From Planctomycetota bacterium (lineage in GTDB: Bacteria > Planctomycetota > UBA1135), in the NCBI GenBank assembly GCA_030749235.1, contig JASMKM010000007.1:1-64000 (forward strand): a stretch of 64,000 nt of DNA. Reading direction: 5' to 3'. The translations under genes and the position numbers were made by a program. Positions 10,408 to 19,356 of the stretch are shown piece after piece (position 1 is the first letter of the stretch; each line of letters opens with the position of its first letter). The notes beneath the pieces were generated by a model, which was not told the DNA's origin, made no database searches, and saw nothing but the letters and a program-made list of their open reading frames with translations.

Positions 10408-11070
10408 ATGGCAATTCCAACACCCGCTCAACTGCGTTCGCTTTGTAAACGCGATCCCCGGCTTGCCGCAGCCATGAGTAGTTTGCCGAAATTCCCGGGC
10501 TTCCCGTGCTCCGAATCCCCGCGCAGAACTCGCTATGAGGGACTGGCCCGCGCAATCGTCTTTCAGCAGCTTGCCTACAAGGCTGCCGACACCATCCACG
10601 GTCGCGTATGCACGCTGACACCCGGTGCCCGGTTCCCGAAGCCTCAGCAGCTACTGGATTTGTCCGAGGAATCCCTGCGTCGGGCTGGGTTGTCGGCGGC
10701 CAAGTTTGCCGCAGTGCGTGACTTAGCGAGTCACATTCAGGATGGTCGCCTTCACTTGGCCAGCATCCATCATCACGAGGACGACCGCATCATTGAACTG
10801 CTGACTGCCGTGCGCGGCATCGGCGCTTGGACCGCGCAAATGTTCTTGATCTTCCACCTAGGGCGATTGAATGTCCTACCCAGTGGCGACCTTGGTGTGC
10901 AAGAAGGCCTGCGCATCCTGGATGGATTGGACAAGCGTCCCACCCCGAAGGAAGTGGAGGCACGCGGGGCGGTATGGGCACCGCTAAGTAGCGTCGCCAG
11001 CTGGATGATGTACCGGTTGGTGGATAAGGCTGCCGAGAAGAAGGCGCAAGCGAAGTCAGGACCTACTTAG
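10408..11070 (+). CDS. DNA-3-methyladenine glycosylase II / HhH-GPD family (AlkA-like)
   Basis: ARAIVFQQLAYKAADTIHGRV; AVRGIGAWTAQMFLIFHLGRLNVLPSGDLGVQEG HhH-GPD with catalytic-type Asp; Met at 10408. Confidence 0.9.
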   Translation: MAIPTPAQLRSLCKRDPRLAAAMSSLPKFPGFPCSESPRRTRYEGLARAIVFQQLAYKAADTIHGRVCTLTPGARFPKPQQLLDLSEESLRRAGLSAAKFAAVRDLASHIQDGRLHLASIHHHEDDRIIELLTAVRGIGAWTAQMFLIFHLGRLNVLPSGDLGVQEGLRILDGLDKRPTPKEVEARGAVWAPLSSVASWMMYRLVDKAAEKKAQAKSGPT

Positions 11071-12311
11071 GTATTCGCGGTGACGGGCTCCTCGCTGAAG
11101 GACTCCTGAGTTTCGCCAGGGATCACCGAGTTGAGGTAATCGTGACGACTGGATTCCTTAATCAAGTTGCGTGCAATCACCATGCGCTGCACCTGGTTGG
11201 TGCCTTCGTAGATCTGCAGGATCTTGGCGTCGCGGTAGAACTTGGCGATTGGGTAGTCCTCCATAAAGCCATAACCGCCGAAAATCTGCACGGCATCGGT
11301 GGCGACCTCCACGGCCACATCACTTGCGAAGCACTTGGCCATTGCGGCGATCTTGGTGACACCTTTGGAACCGGCGTCGGCGTGGGCGGCGGTCGCGTAG
11401 ACGACCCAGCGCGCGGCTTCGGTCTTCTGGGCCATGTCGGCCAACATGCCTTGGATCATCTGGAAGCCGGAGATGGCCTGGCCGAACTGCTTGCGTCGGC
11501 AGGCGTAGGTGGTGGCCAGTTCCAATGCGCCGGCAGCAGTGCCAACGGCCTGGGCAGCGACGCCAGGACGCGCCAGGTCCAAGGTCATCATGCTGTGCTT
11601 GAAGCCGAAGCCAGGCTTGCCACCGATTAGGCGGTCATCGTTGACCTTGACTCCGTCGAAGACCGTCTCGCAGACCGGAACCGAACGGATACCCATCTTG
11701 TCCTCGACCTTTTTAATTGAGAAGCCAGGGTCGGTGTCCTCGACGATAAAGGCCGAGATGCGACGCGAACGCGACTCAGGGTCGGTCACGGCGAAGCAGG
11801 TGATGATGTTGGCGCGGGAGCCGTTGGTGGTCCACTTCTTCTCGCCGTTGATGGTCCAGGTGTCGACATCCTTGGTGGCGGTCACCGAGAGACCACCGGC
11901 ATCAGAACCGGCGAACTTCTCGGACAAGGCGAAGGCGCAAGCGGCTTTACCTTGGGCGACCAAGGGCAAGTATTTGGCCTTTTGCTCGTGGGTGCCGCCG
12001 ACAATGATTGGCAAGGAACCCAGCGCGTTGACCGCGAAGGCTACGCCGAAAGCAGGGTCGGCTTTGGAGAACTCCTCGACCATCAGGGCCAAAGCCATGA
12101 TGCCGTCGCCGGTGCCGCCGTACTCCTTCGGGATCCAGGTGCCGAGCATGCCTGCATCGGCCGCTGCCTGGAAAGCCTCTTCATTGAAGGTGGAGTCCTT
12201 GTCGTGCTGCATCGCCTGCGGCAATAGATATTGGACGGCGATTTCGTTGGCCTTCTCGCGCCAAGCGAGATGAGCTTCGGTGAACTTGATGTCGTAAAGC
12301 GGGTTCATCAT
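11067..12311 (-). CDS. acyl-CoA dehydrogenase
   Basis: FALSEKFAGSDAGGLSVTA, WTINGEKKWTTNGSRANI, CRRKQFGQAISGFQMIQGMLADM, FGGYGFMEDYPIAKFYRDAKILQIYEGTNQVQRMVIAR; start trimmed to MMNPLYD. Confidence 0.95.
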   Translation of the reverse strand: MMNPLYDIKFTEAHLAWREKANEIAVQYLLPQAMQHDKDSTFNEEAFQAAADAGMLGTWIPKEYGGTGDGIMALALMVEEFSKADPAFGVAFAVNALGSLPIIVGGTHEQKAKYLPLVAQGKAACAFALSEKFAGSDAGGLSVTATKDVDTWTINGEKKWTTNGSRANIITCFAVTDPESRSRRISAFIVEDTDPGFSIKKVEDKMGIRSVPVCETVFDGVKVNDDRLIGGKPGFGFKHSMMTLDLARPGVAAQAVGTAAGALELATTYACRRKQFGQAISGFQMIQGMLADMAQKTEAARWVVYATAAHADAGSKGVTKIAAMAKCFASDVAVEVATDAVQIFGGYGFMEDYPIAKFYRDAKILQIYEGTNQVQRMVIARNLIKESSRHDYLNSVIPGETQESFSEEPVTANT

Positions 12312-12486
12312 GGTTGCTTCTTGCTGCTGTAGGTAATGCCCACATAAGCCGGGGCTTTCCACAGCGTAGAGGGCAGATTGTAGCCTTGCGCGGGCTTTTC
12401 AGCCGGATAAGCCGAGGCCAATTCCGAGCGCCGCGCCGATCAGAATCGCCATCGGGAAGGCGCCCCGCCTTGCTCAAGGCGACTCC

Positions 12487-13065
12487 TTACCAGCCGAACA
12501 AGGTCTTCTCTTGACGCTTGCGGATCTGGTGCTCGTCGGCCCAGACGATCTGGCGGGTCTGAGTGTTGACCGCGTTGAAGGTGAACTTGTAGTAGATCGA
12601 TTCGACATCGCCACCGGCCGACATGATGGTGGTGAAGCGACCGTAGAACACGTACTCGGCGCCAAGTTGACGACCGAGTTCCACTGCCGAGGCCAAGTCG
12701 ACGGAACCTGCACCCTGGTAGTCCAACTCACCTTGGATCTCCGACAAGCCTTGCTCGCCGGCCAATACCGTGAACTTCTGCGACCGGATCAACGCGGTGC
12801 GGATGGTGTCGGTGATGTTGACGGTATCGATGTGCTGATTGGTGCGATTCGCGACACCGCCGAAGACGATGCGTGGCTTGTCGCCACCCCAAGCGTCCGA
12901 CGCGGTGAAGGACTCGGTCATCGTCTGGGCGATGGCCTGCAGTTCGCTAGGGCCGAAGTTAGTGCTGAGGACCTCGATGCCTTCCGGGTCTTCCAGGGTG
13001 ACCTTGTTGGAGCAACCCCCAGTCATGGCAATCAAGCCGGCAAAGATGAAAGTACGAATGATCAT
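12487..13065 (-). CDS. penicillin-binding protein activator LpoB-like lipoprotein
   Basis: MIIRTFIFAGLIAMTGGCSNKV lipobox; RIVFGGVANRTNQHIDTVNITDTIRTALIRSQKFTVL; LGAEYVFYGRFTTI. Confidence 0.8.
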   Translation of the reverse strand: MIIRTFIFAGLIAMTGGCSNKVTLEDPEGIEVLSTNFGPSELQAIAQTMTESFTASDAWGGDKPRIVFGGVANRTNQHIDTVNITDTIRTALIRSQKFTVLAGEQGLSEIQGELDYQGAGSVDLASAVELGRQLGAEYVFYGRFTTIMSAGGDVESIYYKFTFNAVNTQTRQIVWADEHQIRKRQEKTLFGW

Positions 13066-13067
13066 GG

Positions 13068-13514
13068 CTATTTAGGAGGGGCAGTGTGGTTGATGCGAAT
13101 CACGCACTGGATCGCTTTTTCGGTAGGCGAAGTGAACGGCATGACCCGGGTTTCGCCGGGGCGTAGGACCAGGTGATGCTCGGGCTTTTCGTATTGGGCA
13201 CGACGCAGCACGATGCCGCCTGCGTCACGCCATTCCCAGGTGAGGTTCAGGCGTACGGGCACATCGTCGTCGTTGTACATCTGGAACTGCACGGCAAGGC
13301 GGCCGTCGGAAAGGCGACCGGTGACGTTGTCCAGTTCGAGGTCGACATCGTCAATGCTGTTCTGGACCTCGACGATGACATCCTCGATCGCGCCTTCGCC
13401 GTAATCAAAATCCTGCCCGTTGACGCGAATCATGTCGGGCCGATGGATGTCCGGACCGGAGCAGGCAGGCAAGGCCACCAGCAGGCCGAAGCATAGGAGT
13501 GAGATTTTGGTCAT
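13068..13514 (-). CDS. YcfL/DUF1425-like lipoprotein
   Basis: MTKISLLCFGLLVALPACSGPD lipobox; VQFQMYNDDDVPVRLNLTWEWRDAGGIVL. Confidence 0.65.
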   Translation of the reverse strand: MTKISLLCFGLLVALPACSGPDIHRPDMIRVNGQDFDYGEGAIEDVIVEVQNSIDDVDLELDNVTGRLSDGRLAVQFQMYNDDDVPVRLNLTWEWRDAGGIVLRRAQYEKPEHHLVLRPGETRVMPFTSPTEKAIQCVIRINHTAPPK

Positions 13515-13518
13515 GGAA

Positions 13519-13923
13519 TCAGCGGGTCATTGGGTCGTAAAGGCTAACTTCCATCTCGCAGCGCACGGCTTCCATGTTCGGTGCGACCGACTTCACGGAC
13601 TTATGCGAACCGGCATAGATGTACACCTTGGACCAGGCACCGGTGATGGTGCGAACTTCGATGCCGTCGGCGTCGTACCAGCGGGCACGGTATTGGACAC
13701 TGACGTTCTCATCGTCGCGGTTGATCAGGTCTACCTGATAGACGGCGACATCGGAGCGGCTGAAGGAGATGCGTTCGTCACCGAACTCAATGATGTCTTC
13801 GACGTCGCCAGAGCCTACAGGGCGAGTCGCGCCACTTAAATCGCCATTCTCGACGCCATTGGAACTACAGGCAACAAGCCCGGTCAAGGCGAGTAAGGGA
13901 ATCAGTTTGAGTAGTGCTTTCAT
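13519..13923 (-). CDS. YcfL/DUF1425-like lipoprotein (second paralogue)
   Basis: Met at 13923: MKALLKLIPLLALTGLVACSSNG lipobox; YQVDLINRDDENVSVQYRARWYDADGIEVRT. Confidence 0.7.
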   Translation of the reverse strand: MKALLKLIPLLALTGLVACSSNGVENGDLSGATRPVGSGDVEDIIEFGDERISFSRSDVAVYQVDLINRDDENVSVQYRARWYDADGIEVRTITGAWSKVYIYAGSHKSVKSVAPNMEAVRCEMEVSLYDPMTR

Positions 13924-13927
13924 CGGA

Positions 13928-15226
13928 TCAAGGGCGGGTCTCGCCATGTGCATTTGGTTCAGCGTACAGACGCCCACCTATCTCGCGCACGCCAATCAGT
14001 ACGGGCTTGCCGGCCTGGAATGAGTGGATTCCCAGGTCAAGTTTTTGGCCGGCGCTTCCGCTGGTGAGGATTACGCGATGCTTGCCGGCGGTGACTGCGG
14101 CCCGTAATACCTGGATTTCCGTAGGCAAGGTGAGCCACGAACGCAAATCGGCACGTTCGGTGTATTCGTTCAACAAGGTGCCGGTGATGCCGACCAGGAT
14201 GCCGGCCCATTTGCCATGTTTCTCCTTGGCGGCTTCTGAGACCTCGTCGACGATGACGGTTTTCGCCACCGAACGGGCCACGGATTTCGTGGTCGCCCAA
14301 CCAATGCGATCGTTGAGGTTGGACTTGCCGACGGCAAGGACATCTTCAATCAAGGTCGTGGTACCGAGGCCCCTGTCACCGACCTTCACCGACACCGAAG
14401 CGGCGGCAAATGCTGGCATGCCGAAGTCGGGCACCGAGAACTTTCCGATGGATCGATTGGTGGAGTAGCGAAGTTCATGCGCGACCTTCTGTGGCATGCG
14501 GCCGCGTTCGAAGACCACCACGATCTCGGCGACCTCGCGTTCCGCGGCGCGTTCCCTGGATTGCAAGCGTTCGATCCTGGCCAGCGAATACTGCACCGTC
14601 GGATGATCGGGGATTTCCTTCGCGAGGCTTTCCAAGTCGATACGCGCGTCGTCGTACTGACCATCGATATCCTGCGCGAGTGCGGCGACAAATCGCGCGA
14701 AGCGGTTCATGCCATAGGTGGTGCCGAAGCGCTCTTCCTCGAAGAGCTCGAACTCATAGCCGCGCTTCACTTCGACCAAGGCGTCGTCGAGTTTGTTCAG
14801 GCGCAGGAAATCCCAAGCCAGGAAACCATGAAGTAGCACCGCCTCGAATCCTTCGCCATCGTAAGGAATAGTCTTGTCGTTGATCAACATCGACAGCGCT
14901 CCTTCACTGAGGCTACGTCCGCTGATGGTGGGGCGGTCGCCGAAATCATCGAGTACGCGTACCGCTTTCAGCCACTCATTGGTGGCGGCCTCGAGATCGC
15001 CGCCAACGTGATAAGCCATGCCCGATTCGGCGTAGGCCAGGAACTCGTTGCTGTCCAAGGTGCCGTTGAGCAGTTGGAATTCCTGGGCGGCGCTCTGGAA
15101 CTCACCATGTTCGAAGGCATCGAGGGCGAACCAGGCGTCTTCCGGATAGTCGGTGAAAACTGAAGACGAGCACGACGCGCCAAACCCGAGCAGGGTTATG
15201 GATATGGCTTTGGCGGGGCTGAACAT
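13928..15226 (-). CDS. COG3014-like lipoprotein with TPR-like N-terminal region
   Basis: MFSPAKAISITLLGFGASCSSSVF lipobox; FEHGEFQSAAQEFQLL; RFARFVAALAQDIDGQYDDARIDLESLAKEIPDHPTVQYSLARI; directly upstream of the YcfL/LpoB-like genes. Confidence 0.65.
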   Translation of the reverse strand: MFSPAKAISITLLGFGASCSSSVFTDYPEDAWFALDAFEHGEFQSAAQEFQLLNGTLDSNEFLAYAESGMAYHVGGDLEAATNEWLKAVRVLDDFGDRPTISGRSLSEGALSMLINDKTIPYDGEGFEAVLLHGFLAWDFLRLNKLDDALVEVKRGYEFELFEEERFGTTYGMNRFARFVAALAQDIDGQYDDARIDLESLAKEIPDHPTVQYSLARIERLQSRERAAEREVAEIVVVFERGRMPQKVAHELRYSTNRSIGKFSVPDFGMPAFAAASVSVKVGDRGLGTTTLIEDVLAVGKSNLNDRIGWATTKSVARSVAKTVIVDEVSEAAKEKHGKWAGILVGITGTLLNEYTERADLRSWLTLPTEIQVLRAAVTAGKHRVILTSGSAGQKLDLGIHSFQAGKPVLIGVREIGGRLYAEPNAHGETRP

Positions 15227-15339
15227 GCAGGTCCTGGGGTCAAAAACGGCTGGCGGACATCGTATCAGGGTCAGCAGGCATTGACCGTTCCCCCCGAATA
15301 CGGTCGGGAAGGCTTGGCGGCAGTTAAAATCCCGAACCC

Positions 15340-18093
15340 GTGAGCTCCACGCAATCCCCTAAATCCCGCAAGGAAGCGACGCCGATGATGCGTCAGTTTC
15401 ACGCAGCGAAGGATCAGCATCCCAATGCGTTGCTGTTCTTCCGCATGGGGGATTTCTACGAGCTGTTCTACGAAGACGCCAAGATTGCCGCCAAGGAGCT
15501 CGGCTTGACGCTGACCGCGCGCGATAAGGAGCGCAAGGTCCCGATGGCCGGCGTTCCGGTGCGGTCCTTGGAGGGATATCTCGCGCGACTGGTCCGTGCC
15601 GGCCACACCGTGGCAATCTGTGAGCAGTTGCAGGATCCACGCGAAGTCAAGGGCATCGTCGAACGAGGTGTGGTGCGGGTGGTCTCGCCCGGCACCTTGT
15701 TGGAGGAAGAGAGTCTGGTCGGCAGCGAACCGCTGTTCGTCTTGGCCATCCATGTTGAGGTGCCGCGCGGCAAGGAGGCGGAGAGGATTCCACTCGGGCA
15801 ATGGCCAGTCGGCTTGTCTTGGGCTGATCTGACCACCGGTGCATTCCGTTGTTGCTTGACAGACCTGGATGGTTGCGCCGAGGAAATTGGAAGGGTCCAG
15901 CCGGCGGAGGTCCTGCTGGCCGACATCCCAGAGGACGAGGAGCATGGCTTTGCAGCGGCAAGCAGATTGAAGGAGCTAATCGCGTCGGAAGCGATCCCGC
16001 TGAGCCCGCGCCTGCCGTGGACCTTCGATGAGCGAAACGGCCGACGTGACCTGTGCGCGCAGTTGAAGGTGTCCACCCTTGAGGCCTTCGGTATCGAGGA
16101 GATTCCACCGGTCATCGCCGCCTGCGGTGCTCTGTTGGACTTCCTGCGCGATACGCAGAAGTCGTCGTTGGATCAGTTGCGTGAACTGCATCTGCATCAA
16201 GCAACACGCCACTTGGCCCTTGACCGCGCTACGCGCCGCACTTTGGAGATTGTGCGCAACCAACATGATGGCGGTCGTGAAGGGACTTTGCTCGCGATCC
16301 TTGACCGCACCGGCACGCCGATGGGTGCGCGACTGTTGCGGGATTGGGTGTTGGAACCCCTGGTCGACGTCGAAGGCATCCGCAGCCGCCACGATGCGGT
16401 CGGTGAGTTGCTTGAGAAGGCACAACAGCGTCGTGAAACCGCCAAGGCCCTTGACGGCCTGGGTGACCTGGAACGCTTAGCTGCCAAGCTGGTTTCTGGG
16501 CGTGCAGGTGCTCGTGACCTGTCTGGACTGGCGCGTGCCTTGGAGCGCGTACCGAGCTTGCGCGCACAGCTCGAATCTTGCGATGCCGATGCCTTGGCGA
16601 GCATCCTCGATTCGCTGGATGCCTGCACCGACGTGGTGGAGCGCATCCGCGGCACCTTGCTCGAGGAGCTGCCGCTGTCGCTAAAGGATGGTGGCTTGAT
16701 TCGCGATGGCTTCCATCCCGAGGTGGATGAACTGCGTGCCCTCGCAAAGGGCGGCAAGGATTATCTGATTGCCCTGCAAGAGCGCGAGTCGGAACGCGTT
16801 GGCTTTCCGGTGAAGCTCGGCTTCAACCGCGTGTTCGGTTATTACATCGAGATCACGCGCCTGCATTCGGATAAGGCGCCAGAGGATTACATCCGCAAGC
16901 AGACTCTGAAGAACGCCGAACGTTTTATCACGCCGGAGCTGAAGGAATACGAAGGCAAGGTGCTTAGCGCCGAGGATAAGGTCAAGGAACTCGAGTACGT
17001 GTTGTTCGAGGAGTTGCGCAAGGCTGTCATGGAAGATTCGCTGCGGATCATGAAGACTGCCCGTGCTGTCGCCGAACTAGACGTGCTGCAGGGGCTGGCG
17101 ACCGTGGCCAGCGAGCGCCGTTACGTGCGCCCTGAATTTGTCGATGCAGCGGAAGACCGCTGCGGCCTCTTGGATATCCGTGAAGGTCGTCACCCTGTGG
17201 TGGAGGCCGCACTCTCCGACGACCCCTTCGTGCCCAACGATACTTTTCTTGGCACGGCCCCAGAGGCCGAAGAGGCTGACGCCAAGGCACGCCTTGCAAT
17301 CCTCACTGGTCCCAATATGAGCGGCAAGTCCACTTACCTGCGCCAGACGGCGATGGTGGTCCTGCTCGCGCAGATGGGCAGTTTCGTGCCGGCAGACAGC
17401 GCGCGTCTCACCTTGGTGGATCGCATCTTTACTCGCCTCGGCGGCGGCGACGACATTAGCCGCGGTCAATCCACCTTCATGGTGGAGATGGTCGAGACCG
17501 CCAACATCTTGCGTCATGCCACGCCGCGTTCGCTGCTTCTGCTGGATGAGGTCGGGCGCGGCACCAGCACTTTCGATGGCTTAGCAATCGCCTGGGCTGT
17601 CTGTGAATTCGTGCATGACCGCGCGCAATCACGGTGCCTGTTCGCTACGCATTATCACCAGCTCACGGACCTGGCTGCCCAGTTGTCAGACGCCATTAAC
17701 CTGAACGTGGCAGTACGTGAATGGGGCGACGAGATTGTTTTCCTGCACCGCATCGAGCAGGGCGGCACCGACCGCAGCTACGGGATTCACGTTGGCCAGC
17801 TGGCTGGCTTGCCGCAGAGCGTGCTCAGCCGTGCGCAGGCAATCCTCGAGAAGTTGGAACGTGACGAGGAGGGCCTATCCCGCAGGATTCTGCAAGGGCA
17901 GACCGAGCGCACGCCAACCGAGGAACCGCAGGCGGTGGTGCACCAGCCGGGCCTGTTCGACATGCTCAGTGGGGACTCTAGCGGTACTTTGCTGGGGGAG
18001 TTGTTGGATACCGACATCGATCATCTTCCTCCCATAGAAGCATGGCAGCTGTTGGCGCGTGTGCTCCAGCAGCTGCGCGATCGTCAAGGCTAG
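15340..18093 (+). CDS. mutS: DNA mismatch repair protein MutS
   Basis: MMRQFHAAKDQHPNALLFFRMGDFYELFYEDA; LTGPNMSGKSTYLRQTAMVVLLAQMGSFVPA; LLLDEVGRGTSTFDGLAIAWAV; GTG start. Confidence 0.98.
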   Translation: MSSTQSPKSRKEATPMMRQFHAAKDQHPNALLFFRMGDFYELFYEDAKIAAKELGLTLTARDKERKVPMAGVPVRSLEGYLARLVRAGHTVAICEQLQDPREVKGIVERGVVRVVSPGTLLEEESLVGSEPLFVLAIHVEVPRGKEAERIPLGQWPVGLSWADLTTGAFRCCLTDLDGCAEEIGRVQPAEVLLADIPEDEEHGFAAASRLKELIASEAIPLSPRLPWTFDERNGRRDLCAQLKVSTLEAFGIEEIPPVIAACGALLDFLRDTQKSSLDQLRELHLHQATRHLALDRATRRTLEIVRNQHDGGREGTLLAILDRTGTPMGARLLRDWVLEPLVDVEGIRSRHDAVGELLEKAQQRRETAKALDGLGDLERLAAKLVSGRAGARDLSGLARALERVPSLRAQLESCDADALASILDSLDACTDVVERIRGTLLEELPLSLKDGGLIRDGFHPEVDELRALAKGGKDYLIALQERESERVGFPVKLGFNRVFGYYIEITRLHSDKAPEDYIRKQTLKNAERFITPELKEYEGKVLSAEDKVKELEYVLFEELRKAVMEDSLRIMKTARAVAELDVLQGLATVASERRYVRPEFVDAAEDRCGLLDIREGRHPVVEAALSDDPFVPNDTFLGTAPEAEEADAKARLAILTGPNMSGKSTYLRQTAMVVLLAQMGSFVPADSARLTLVDRIFTRLGGGDDISRGQSTFMVEMVETANILRHATPRSLLLLDEVGRGTSTFDGLAIAWAVCEFVHDRAQSRCLFATHYHQLTDLAAQLSDAINLNVAVREWGDEIVFLHRIEQGGTDRSYGIHVGQLAGLPQSVLSRAQAILEKLERDEEGLSRRILQGQTERTPTEEPQAVVHQPGLFDMLSGDSSGTLLGELLDTDIDHLPPIEAWQLLARVLQQLRDRQG

Positions 18094-18113
18094 GCCTTGC
18101 TAGTGGGACCTGC

Positions 18114-19265
18114 TCAGGCCTTATTCTTCTCCTTCTCCTTGTAGTAGAACTCGCCGTCGAGAATCGGCGTGGCAATCTTCACCATGAAGGTGAACAGCAG
18201 GCCGCCGATGCCAATGATGCCGATCGAGACCAGCAGTTCATTGACCGAAGGCACGTACTCGTAAATCTCACCGAGGGTATCGGGGGTCATGCCGGGGATT
18301 ACCATGCCCATGCTCTTCTCGATGTAGACCCCTAAGAAGATGAGCAGGCAACCGAGGTTCATCAGCACCACGTTCTCTCTAGACTTGCGTCGCAGGAACA
18401 GAATGAAGGCAGCGAAGGAACAACCGACTGCGAACCACATCCATGGCACCAAGGTGTCGTGGCCGTCGACGCCCGAGAACATGTAGTGCATATGCGTGAC
18501 ATGATGGGTATCCGAGTAGTACTCCTTGAAGACTTCCGCTCCCAGCAGGAAAAGATTGAAGCCCATGAAGTAGGCCATCAGTTCGGATATTTTCCACATG
18601 GCTTCCTGGCGGATTTTGAATTTGCTGAAGCGTTGCAGGATTTGCATAAGGACCAGCATCACCGCAGGACCGGAACAGAAGGCCGAGACGATGAAGCGCG
18701 GCGCCAGGATTGCTGAATTCCAATAAGGACGCGAGACCAGACCTGCATACAGGAAGGCTGTGACCGTATGAATCGCAATCGCTGCAGGAATAGAGAGCCA
18801 TACCAGCGGCATGAAGATGCGCCTGTTCGGTTCCTTGCGCTGGAACAGGCGGAACAACAGGTAGGTAGTGATGACGAAGTTCAGAATTAAGTATCCGTTC
18901 AACGCGATCACGTCCCATGCCAGCATCGAGTTCGGCACGTTGAGGATGCCGGGACCTGGAATCAGGTGCCAGAAGCGTTCGGGGCGGCCGATGTCGACCA
19001 TTACGAACAAGGCGCACATGGTGATTGCGGCGACCGCCAACAGTTCACCATAGACCACGATCTCTTTGATTGGCTTCCAGTGGTAGAGGTATGCAGGGAC
19101 AACCAAAGTCACAGCTGCCGCGGCCACGCCCACCAGGAAGGTGAAGTTGCCGATGTAGAAGCCCCACGAGACCTGGTCACGCATGCTGGTGGTCTTGAGG
19201 CCTTCCTCCAACTGAATGCCATAGGCCCATAAGCCTACTGCGGTACAGGCAAGAAGGAATCCCAC
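18114..19265 (-). CDS. NrfD/PsrC-family membrane protein (DsrP/HmeB-like), start uncertain (GTG)
   Basis: Multi-TM 383-aa ORF; YHWKPIKEIVVYGELLAVAAITMCALFVMVDIGRPERFWHLIPGPGILNVPNSMLAWDVIALNGY. Confidence 0.85.
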   Translation of the reverse strand: MGFLLACTAVGLWAYGIQLEEGLKTTSMRDQVSWGFYIGNFTFLVGVAAAAVTLVVPAYLYHWKPIKEIVVYGELLAVAAITMCALFVMVDIGRPERFWHLIPGPGILNVPNSMLAWDVIALNGYLILNFVITTYLLFRLFQRKEPNRRIFMPLVWLSIPAAIAIHTVTAFLYAGLVSRPYWNSAILAPRFIVSAFCSGPAVMLVLMQILQRFSKFKIRQEAMWKISELMAYFMGFNLFLLGAEVFKEYYSDTHHVTHMHYMFSGVDGHDTLVPWMWFAVGCSFAAFILFLRRKSRENVVLMNLGCLLIFLGVYIEKSMGMVIPGMTPDTLGEIYEYVPSVNELLVSIGIIGIGGLLFTFMVKIATPILDGEFYYKEKEKNKA

Positions 19266-19356
19266 CCAGCCGTTAAGAGAGAGCGGCTGGGGAAGTGCAC
19301 TAATTTAGTGCTATATTTTCTGTCACAAATGCTAGATTATTGCCACACAAAAGACG

